Below are positions 1 through 48,433 of a stretch of DNA of 48,433 nt, one piece after another. A program made the position numbers and the translations under genes. A model generated the notes under the pieces. The model did no database searches, was not told the origin of the DNA, and was given only the letters and a program-made list of their open reading frames with translations. This DNA comes from Amoebidium appalachense (lineage: Eukaryota; Ichthyosporea). The stretch spans positions 1-48,433 of the forward strand of contig CAVNZM010000034.1 in NCBI GenBank assembly GCA_963693365.1. Reading direction: 5' to 3'. The first letter of the stretch is position 1. Every line of letters begins with the position of its first letter.

Positions 1-376
1 CGCCCTTTTCCCCCTTCACCACTCACACCCTCCACCCGCAACAAAGTGTCCGTATGTGTCCCTGTTTTGTTTTCCTGTGCTGAATCACCTTCTCCCCCCC
101 CCCCCAAACACTTTGATTTGGTTATAATCTTAGGCACCAGAACTACAAACTAGTCACTAGTCGGTGAGATTTCACCATTACCACTGCCTGAATTACTTCT
201 TGTCAGGTCTTTATCTACACTTCTCGCTTTCTAATGATACCACAAAACCCACACCCAATATTCCTGTTTTCTGAAAAAAATATTCACACATCCTTTCTTC
301 CCCGGTTTCCTCCTGACCGATTCTGTCTTGCCCACGTGACCTCGGCAGTTTCTTATTGGTTCATTATCACGTGCAG
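1..376 (+). other. 3' part of an intron upstream of the first visible exon
   Basis: Pyrimidine-rich sequence with a poly-C tract near 96-106 ends in gtgcag just before the first EGF exon. No exon or promoter was recognised here. Confidence 0.6.
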
Positions 377-41303
<40,927 letters not shown>

Positions 41304-41584
41304 GTATGTCTATGCTCCCATCTCTTTCTCGCCCTCCCTCCCTCTCCCATTCCCCTTTCCTCCCCCCCCCCCCCCCCCCCCCCCCTCCCCCCCCCCCCCC
41401 TTCTCCCCCCTCCCCCCCCCTCCCCTCCCCCCCTTCCCCCCCTCTCCCTCCCTCCCCTCCCTCCCCCCCCCCCCCCCCCCCCCCTCTCCATCCGCCTCCC
41501 TCCCCCTTCTCCCCTCCCCCCCAACTCCCTCTCTATCCGCCTCCCTCCCCATTCCTCCCTCCTCCCCCTCCCTCCCTGTCAGAC

Positions 41585-41719
<135 letters not shown>

Positions 41720-42309
41720 TTCTCTTTCTCTCTTCTCCTCCCTCTCTCTCTGCCTCTCCCTCCTTCCCTCCTCCCCCCCCCCCCCCCCTCTCTCTCTCTT
41801 TCTCTCTCTCTCTCTCGCCCCCCCCCCCCCCCCCCTCTCTCTCTCTCCCCCCTCCCTCTTCCTCTCGCTCTCCGTCTCCTTCCCCCCCCCCCCCTCCTTC
41901 CCCCGCACACACACACACTCTCTCCCCCCACCCACCCCTCCCCTCCCTCCCTCCCTCCCTCCCTCCCTCCCTCCCTCCCTCCCAGCTCCCTTCCTCCCTC
42001 CTTCCATCCCTCTCTCCCTCACTCCTTCCCTGCCTCGTTCTTGCTCTCTCTCTCTCTTTCTCCCTCTCCCTCTCCGTCCCTCCCCCTGCCCCTCCTTCTT
42101 CTTCCCTTTCCTTCCCTTCCCCTCCATCACCCTCCCCTCCTTCCACTTCCCCCAACCCCTCCCATCTCCCCTCCTTCTTCCCCCCTCCCTCTCCCCTTTC
42201 CCCCGTATCCATCTGCATCCCCCTGTCCCTCTCCCTCCGCTTCCCTTGTGTCTCTCTCTTGCTTTTCATTCTGAGAGGCGGCAAGGAGAGGGAAGGGCAT
42301 AAGTACTCT

Positions 42310-43811
42310 ATGCCCCAAATGCGCACTAATACACTGCCTGAGCCCCAAAACGCTGTCTTCGTGCTATTGGTTGCTGGTATACTGTATTCCACCCACGTAC
42401 ATAGCTTAACCCCCGTCATGCAAACCAACCCTCATATGGGAAAATTAACCTATCAATGCCACCCTGCAGTGGATGTATGCGACAAATCTCTCGAGCCTAC
42501 AGCTGCATTCGACACGCAATCGGCCCAATCCTGCGGCACGATCACCATGACGATCGAGGTTAAGCCTGAAATTCCAGTGAAATCGCTCTCATGTCGGATC
42601 GGCACCGATTCCCTCGATCTGATTGGGTGGCAGGCGACAGGGGCGGGCATTGCCATCCTAAGTGGATTCGGGCAAGGTGTTCTCCCAACCAACCACGCAC
42701 GCTGCTTACGACCCATATACGGCCAATGTGGTCGCCCGTTTTACCAACGAGACTGTTTCCATCGACGCTACCCTGCGTCTCCAATACGTCATCCCGAGCA
42801 ACCTTAACCTTGCCGCCGATATCGATATCACCGGAAAGGTAACGTGCGAATGGGTAACCGGGTTGCACGCGGAGTCATGCAACTGGACGCAGGTGCTCAC
42901 CCCAATACGTGCCACGGTATCGGCAAGTTCTATCCCGTCAATATCTCCGAAAATCGCTTGTTGGCCCAGCTACCCCGTACTCCCTCTTCACCAGCGGCAA
43001 CGTAAATTCAAGCGTCACGACAATTCCGGGATTGTTGGCCATTGGCGGGAGCCTCAGTACCGAGTCTTTGACGGTGGGTGCAGGATGGAGCCTCAAACCT
43101 GCGATTCCGGTTCCGGAGGTGTGGTAATCGTTGCAAATGAGGCGACCTGGGACGTTGGGCAGCTGAAAACTGGGTCGGTGGTGGTCAGGGGACTTGGACG
43201 GATCGAAGATTGGAGCAGACGTTACGGCCGGGTCTTGTGGGGTTAAACATATCCCCACGGGCTCGCAAAGTTTCCCCCTGGACTTCAAGACAGCAACTGA
43301 GATACTTCGCGAAACGTCTAAGTTCCTTTCGAGTTTGGCCTCTACCGGAAAAACGTTTTCGGCTGATGGTGCTTTGGTATTGGTTCCTTCCCTCCAATCA
43401 AACACCGAGGTTTTTGCGGTCACCGGGGCAGATCTCCTCGCAGCGGGCGCAATCTACCTATCCGAGCCGGTGGGCGCGGGCACTACCGTGATAATAAACA
43501 TTGCGGGCCAATCCGATATCGGCATTAAATGCGCTGCGATGGAGGCTTTGGTACCGCTGGCCAGCCGAGTGATTTGGAACTTCTTCGAGACGAAATCCTT
43601 CGAGATTCTAGGGCAGTGTGACGTCATTCCGGGCACCATTCTGGGCCCGGATGCCGGGATGGAGAACACGGCAGGGCAGATTCGTGGGCACGTGTATGTC
43701 AACGAATATTCTGGAAGCTCCGAGATTGTCAGTCCGCCACTGGAGGCGTCATTCCCGTGCCCGCCAAGGGCAGATTGCTGTGCACATGCACGTGCGCAAG
43801 GGTACTCTTGA
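42310..43811 (+). CDS. Choice-of-anchor A domain region: terminal exon or separate secreted protein gene, frame-broken
   Basis: It begins with a hydrophobic stretch (AVFVLLVAGILYS) that could be a signal peptide following Met at 42310 or 42319. Alternatively, an acceptor AG at 42341-42342 would join it in phase with exon 59. Next comes a beta-rich, Cys-containing region, then a domain that matches the choice-of-anchor A family of adhesin-like proteins. Landmarks are LLAIGGSLS, a DFKTA...L-SSLAS helix, EVFAVTG, TTVIINIAGQ, VIWNF, GTILGPDA, IRGHVYVNE and SEI...P. The longest open piece is 43194-43811, ending in TGA. The reading frame changes near 42660, 42900, 43115 and 43190, and not all shifts have the same sign. 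The cause is consensus error, pseudogenisation or very small unrecognised introns. The family is known mainly from bacterial surface proteins; a surface-binding role is inferred. Confidence 0.68.
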
Positions 43812-43877
43812 GATCTAGAATAAGGCCCTTTTATGCATGTTGTGCTGGTGGTAGTTCCAAAGGTTTTGCCAGGTGAA

Positions 43878-43883
43878 AATAAA
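43878..43883 (+). promoter_or_regulatory. Putative polyadenylation signal AATAAA
   Basis: Canonical AATAAA lies about 67 bases after the TGA of the choice-of-anchor A region, consistent with the 3' end of the plus-strand transcript. Confidence 0.5.
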
Positions 43884-44582
43884 TACTGTGACGATTCTCA
43901 GTTATTAATCTAGCAACTCGATCACGTGTACATATGTACAGTGCGACTATTATGTACTACTATAGGCCCTATGTATAGGGTGGCGCTTCAAGAAGTTCCG
44001 AGGCCCCAGGGTTACGGATCTTGACTTGTAGTGCCATGGCCATAGTGACACTGCGTGTATACATCTTGTTCATATCTAAATTCAGCCATTCAACCTTCAT
44101 CTTTCTACACTGATGTAGTGACTAAACAGACAACATCTCTGCTATTACGTAAGCCTTTTAAATTTTGTGTGTCGAACCTTAGTAATTCTGTAAGCTCAAA
44201 TGTCAAACAATTTTCCTAATATTAGAGCTAGTCATAGGGTTACAAAATGACTGTCCACAGAGCCAGTACTGAAGAAATACATGGAATGAAACCCAATCAA
44301 TTGCAAATATACACATCCGTCAACACGTTGACCGGGGCGGGCGCGCGGGGGGGGGGGGGGGGGGGGTCATACAGGTGATTCGACCTAAATCCGCCATGTG
44401 GCCCAGTTGACTTTAAAAACATATTCTTATTGGGCTATCCAGTGGGGATGATTCAAGCATTGCCCAGCCACCCGTAGTATCTGTATCTGACAACCGCCCT
44501 TTAAGCTCAGGTTACTCCAATCTAAGGTGTTTGTGGGTCTAGATCTGATGATTAAATGAGGTTCCGGTCCCAGTGTGTAACA

Positions 44583-44637
<55 letters not shown>

Positions 44638-45151
44638 GTGTGTGTGCGCGCGCCGCACGGTGCATATTTATGTAACATATCTACATCTATGTTTATAATG
44701 ATCAGGCTATAGCATAACATGAAGGTCCAAGTTTATTTCGTTCCACAAAAAACATATTCACAACCAGTGCTTTCTCTTCACACCATACACGTGCACACAC
44801 AAAAAAAATATTCACATTCATCATACGCTTAGATAGCAGCTTCACCAAATATATAGCGAGACATTCCAAATGCGAAAATTCAACCGAAAAACTTCATATA
44901 AATCGGTAAAATCTACCGGATAGAAGTGGAATGTACGACTGTGCGTAATTCACACTCTGGGAGTTCATGAATCATAAATAAATATATACATATCTCTCAT
45001 AGGTACAACCCGTCGTAGCTACAGTTCCAGTCAAACCCCGCCGGTTTCTCCCCATATTACCACCACACGCAAGTTCAACGTTAACACACTACCCTAACTA
45101 CAGCAATAACAAAAAAAAAAAAAAAACACAACAGCCTGTTCAAGCCAAGAT
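43884..45151. other. Convergent intergenic region
   Basis: AT-richer, mostly unique sequence between the two tail-to-tail genes. It holds a G-run (44349-44366), a (GT)n array (44584-44646) and an A-run (45111-45126). No further exon was recognised. Confidence 0.6.
44584..44646 (+). repeat. (GT)n array, intergenic
   Basis: GT repeat between the convergent genes, ending in a short CG tract. Confidence 0.95.
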
Positions 45152-45811
45152 CTATACCACTTTCAGCGCCTCAAACTTTGCCGCCAACCGTTCATACAAT
45201 TCTGGGCAGGTTCCCGTGGTCAACCACTCTACCGCCTCTGCCCACCACGCCGCCGCAAATCGCTTGTTCCACTCACCCTCGTTATTTCCCCCCTCTTCAC
45301 CCAACAAAGGCGGGGGGGCGCCAAACAGGAGCTCATACGCCGACCGCAACGCGCCAATCACATCTCGGATGCGCGCATCCTGCTCATCTATCAACGGATA
45401 CGGGCTGTGATACTCTGGAGTGCCGACAATCAACTCGCAATTGAGTTCGTTTAAACGGTCGGCGCTTGACCAATCGTTGAGCAGGAGGTTGTTGGACGGG
45501 TCGAGGTACATGTTGGCAGGCTTAATATCGCGATGCACCACCCCGGCCTTGTGCACATCTCTCAGCAACAGCATCAGCTGCTTGATGTGTTTCCCCGTGG
45601 CCCTTTCCCCATCCTCCGTTTGGGGCCAAAGAGGCTTTCCGATGGGCTCCACCACAAGATAACCGTAGCCATCCGTTGTGTTTCCCACCTTCTTGGCCCG
45701 CGGAACAAAACCAATTTCTTTACTCTCGAGACGCGTTAGAATGGCGTGTTCGCGGTGGCAGGGGGAAGAGGAGTTGGTCCCATGAGGCTCCTTGTCCAAC
45801 TTTACCACCAC
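45152..45811 (-). CDS. CR gene exon 3: protein kinase domain
   Basis: Begins VVVKLDKEP with the ATP-binding Lys. It has a Glu in HREHAIL (helix C candidate), a hinge near LVVEPIG, the catalytic loop VHRDIKPAN, the metal-binding Asp in NDWSS, an APE-like PEYHSP and a helix F Asp (RDVIGALRSAYELLFG). All main catalytic residues are present, so activity is plausible. Ends ALKVV with TGA at 45152-45154. Confidence 0.8.
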   Translation of the reverse strand: MVVKLDKEPHGTNSSSPCHREHAILTRLESKEIGFVPRAKKVGNTTDGYGYLVVEPIGKPLWPQTEDGERATGKHIKQLMLLLRDVHKAGVVHRDIKPANMYLDPSNNLLLNDWSSADRLNELNCELIVGTPEYHSPYPLIDEQDARIRDVIGALRSAYELLFGAPPPLLGEEGGNNEGEWNKRFAAAWWAEAVEWLTTGTCPELYERLAAKFEALKVV

Positions 45812-48313
45812 CTGAAAGCGTAACGAGGTGGTGAGAATCTCTGCCAACCTGTTTCTCTCTGCTGTTATGCAGCCTACCATACCATCAACTCCGTCGCAGT
45901 ATCCCTTTCTTCGTTGTCTTCAAGCAGATTAACATCTAACTAAATTCCATATATGGCCAGTGTGCCTATACACGTGCACCCTGACCATGAACCAACGCAT
46001 ATGAAGCACAGAGAGAAGATACCTGATGTTCTTTGTGCACGCAGTGTTAGTCCATATGTGCCCGTACTGCAAAACAAACAATGGAAAAGACACGCGCAAG
46101 CAAGAGGGGAACACATGTGTTTTTGTAATTAACGAACATGACATACTATGCCCCTTGGTGGTCTGTGTTTCGGGTTGTTCATGCAGGTGGTGGTGAGAAG
46201 AGAGAGCAGAGATGCGAGGGACGGGGAGGAGGAAAGAGGAAGGGGGAGGGGGGGGGGGGGTGGGGGGTACGGAGTATGATGTACACATTGACAATGGGAG
46301 AGGCAATGCGTACTTACAAAGAAGAACACATTAAGGGACGTGTGCGTGTGTGTGTGTGGGGGGGGGGGGGGGGGGGGGGGAGGGGGGGGAGGAGGATTGC
46401 ACTAGAAGGGGGAAAGAAGATTAATAAAGCAAGGTCACCGAAAGCCGGACCACAAAGCTAAAGAGAATAAGCCGAGCTTGTTCTAAGAAGTGCCTTAGTT
46501 CATTCACTAATCGAAAGAAGCTCCAAGAATGTAAATCAGAGGGAGGGACAGAGTGAGCCTTGCCCAAGCAGTGTGTGAGTGCTTGTGGGATGTGAGCATA
46601 TGCGAGGCTCGCGGTTGTATGGTTGTGTGTGGTTGCGGGCATGCTGGTGCGTGTGTGGGGCTTTCGGAGTATACGGTGTGCCAGCATAGCACTTACTCCC
46701 CATAAAGGCCCAACCTTTGGAACCTTGGAACACAAAACCAAACACCCACCACACGTTTCTGGTTTCCTGTCGGCTCTCCCTTGAAGGCGATTGTAAACGC
46801 TCCCACACCTAATGCTCGATTGATAGTGAACTCCGGGTTGTTGTCAAACACAGACATGTCTGGCAGCCAGAATCCAATCTCCCTGGGATCCTGTGACAAA
46901 AGACCAAAAAGCATGTTCCAACCGTCTTTTCCGGTGTAAACCATACTGTGTTCGTAGATAAAACCCGTTGACCTGACCCTTATAATTTTGAAAAATTGAA
47001 ATAGATATCCATCAGTTAGCGTGACCACGATAAACGCACGGTGGGGCTGTTCTTTTTCGAGCAGATCACAGGCAAAATCCCAAACACGCCCTTGCTCCTC
47101 AGGAGAAAAACTGCCCATGCCTCTGGGCCTTTTCACTTCAATCATGGTGGTATTGCCAGGGGCCCGTCACGGTTGGGAAGGTAACACGGGATGTCAGGTT
47201 TACGCGAACCAAAACTAGGGGCTTTCTCTCGGTCACACAATGGGACGCTGCGGAACTGTGTTTCGGAATCGGGCACGTTCTGTAACACCTTCTGGATAAA
47301 ATCCTGTGCTTCTGCTTCGGTCCTCTTCTCCGCAACAACTCCCACCTCCGCCCCACACTCGAGCTCGACCGGGGGCCAACTTGGCTGCAGTACCTGCAAC
47401 CGGCCAGCTTTTTTCGCCTCCTGGAACATGCGGCTGTAGCTCGACTCTGTGCGAACACCGGGACGCCGTGCCAATGATGCCTGAGCAACTGCCGAAGAAG
47501 AACCTGTTAGTTGCCTTAAGGAGAGCTGGGTCACTGCATTGCACAGCCTTTCGGTGCCTTGCCCAAACCAATGTTCAAGAAAGGCAAAACCAACCAACCC
47601 GAAGGAATCAATAGCACAGGTTGAGCAAAATATACACTAACAGAACTAAAGACCGCAAAGGTGATCCGCAAGGTCGGTCAGACAGCTTGTACTTTGCGTT
47701 TCTGAGCACTGTTGCTTGTTCAGGTGCACAAGGAGGCAACCTACGGCAGAGAGGAAAGTGCTGATGCTCAAAGGCTTGACTTGACTTACGTAGCTGAAAG
47801 ACGCACAGCTAACTACAACAGCTTTTCGCCTCAATAAACTCATAAAAGAACTCTAAGAACTTTACCTTTCATATCCAGGTCAGAAAGTTTGTCCGAAAAC
47901 TCTGCAAGAACGGCCTTCTCCTTTTCCAAACGTGCTACCTCGTCGTCCTTCTCCTTTCTCAAACGTGCTACCTCGTCGTCCTTCTCCTTTCTCAAGCGTT
48001 CTACCTCGTTGTCCTTCTCCTTTCTCAAGCGCTCTACCTCCTTTCTCAAACGTGCTACCTCGTCATCCTTCTCCTTTCTCAAACGTGCCAACTCTTCGTT
48101 CTTCTCCTTTTTCAGATCTTCCTTTTCCGTTTTGTAATATTCCTTCTCCTTTATCAAGCCCTCTTCCCTCTTACTGATTTGGTTTAGTTCGATTTCCAAT
48201 CGTGATACTTGAAACCTCAGGATTTCACATTCAAACGTTGAATCCTGTTTCGCCCCTATCTTTTCCTTCCGCCTGTCCTCCCGGTTTGTTACGTGCTGCT
48301 CCTCATCACCCAT
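45152..48313 (-). CDS. CR-type (Crinkler-RHS-like) coiled-coil, REase-fold nuclease and protein kinase fusion
   Basis: Minus-strand gene of about 618 codons in three exons. In order it encodes an acidic/basic coiled coil of 11-residue repeats (about residues 20-145), a PD-(D/E)xK-like nuclease core (KPD near 249, EVK near 272), and a protein kinase: glycine loop LGVGAFTIAF near 385, beta-3 Lys in VVVK near 404, HRDIKPAN near 493, and DWS near 513 instead of DFG. REase-fold plus kinase fusions are a known architecture of the CR class of eukaryotic effectors, which are thought to derive from transposon- and toxin-type systems. Such proteins act in host-pathogen or self-defence settings, but the role here is unknown. 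A frame break lies at the nuclease motif (47145), so the locus may be a pseudogene or contain a consensus error. No Crinkler header domain or signal peptide is seen. The first ATG at 48313 is chosen because it opens the coiled coil. Confidence 0.72.
46753..47503 (-). CDS. CR gene exon 2: PD-(D/E)xK nuclease-like domain and kinase glycine loop, frame-broken
   Basis: The acceptor ctaacag fits phase 1 (g+gt, Gly). The first part reads SSSAVAQASLARRP... to SRKPDIPCYLPN; the frame then hits TGA at about 47142-47144, while the continuation MIEVKRPRG lies in another frame (one base missing or two extra). Together these are the PD and ExK halves of the nuclease core. The exon ends with the kinase glycine loop and NQKR before donor gtggtg, in phase 0 with VVVK of exon 3. 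The intron to exon 3 (45812-46752) has two plus-strand G-runs and unique sequence. Confidence 0.68.
47866..48313 (-). CDS. CR gene exon 1: hendecad-repeat coiled coil
   Basis: Starts MGDEEQHV and runs through repeats of the type RLRKEKDDEVA to DLDMKG at the donor (gtaaag on the minus strand, phase 1). The periodic charge pattern and Leu/Val spacing indicate a parallel coiled coil, probably for oligomerisation. The intron to exon 2 is 47504-47865, with nothing recognised in it. Confidence 0.75.
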
Positions 48314-48433
48314 CTTTTCGCTACTTTCAACCCTGCTTCTTCATTAAACCTAGCAAAATGCGCCCTTCATTACTTTGTCTTTTTAACCCCTCATCGTTCG
48401 TACTCAAACAGCGGTGTGGCGACTTGATCTCAA

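Noticed and set aside
45178-45739. Plus-strand frames over the kinase
   Set aside because: Antisense shadows of the kinase exon.

Overview
This window is eukaryotic nuclear DNA, probably from a microbial eukaryote (protist). It has GT-AG introns, one gene with about sixty small exons, introns packed with poly-C, (CA)n and (CT)n tracts, and MITE-like hairpins. No operons, Shine-Dalgarno-led genes or bacterial gene density are seen. The lineage cannot be fixed from sequence alone. The standard stop codons TAA, TAG and TGA fit every exon I could read.

From 377 to at least 41303 the plus strand carries one giant gene that is open at the 5' end. It encodes about 79 EGF-like domains, mostly calcium-binding EGF (D-[IV]-[ND]-E-C start and an Asx-hydroxylation pattern). 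It has two zones. Zone 1 (377-33929, exons 1-51) has almost exactly one EGF per exon, and every intron is phase 1 and cuts between domains. Zone 2 (34717-41303, exons 52-59) has long exons with several EGFs, introns that cut inside EGFs in phases 0, 1 and 2, and seven single-base (+1) frame breaks. Exon numbers are local to this window.

A non-EGF region ends the plus-strand block (about 42310-43811). Its C-terminal part matches the 'choice-of-anchor A' adhesin-type domain. It may be the last exon of the EGF gene or a separate gene with its own signal peptide, and its frame is broken in several places. A polyadenylation signal follows at 43878.

The right end carries a convergent minus-strand gene (48313 down to 45152) in at least three exons. 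It encodes an 11-residue-repeat coiled coil, then a PD-(D/E)xK nuclease-like domain (KPD...EVK), then a protein kinase with HRDIKPAN and a DWS in place of DFG. This is the architecture known for the Crinkler-RHS-type (CR) REase-kinase family. There is one frame break at the nuclease motif.

The EGF gene looks like a secreted or surface adhesion or matrix protein that grew by tandem exon duplication. Traces of that process are visible: near-identical exon pairs, a repeated two-exon cassette marked by an altered split codon, decayed exon copies, and a triplicated splice-donor segment. Introns are described in the entry of the exon that precedes them.
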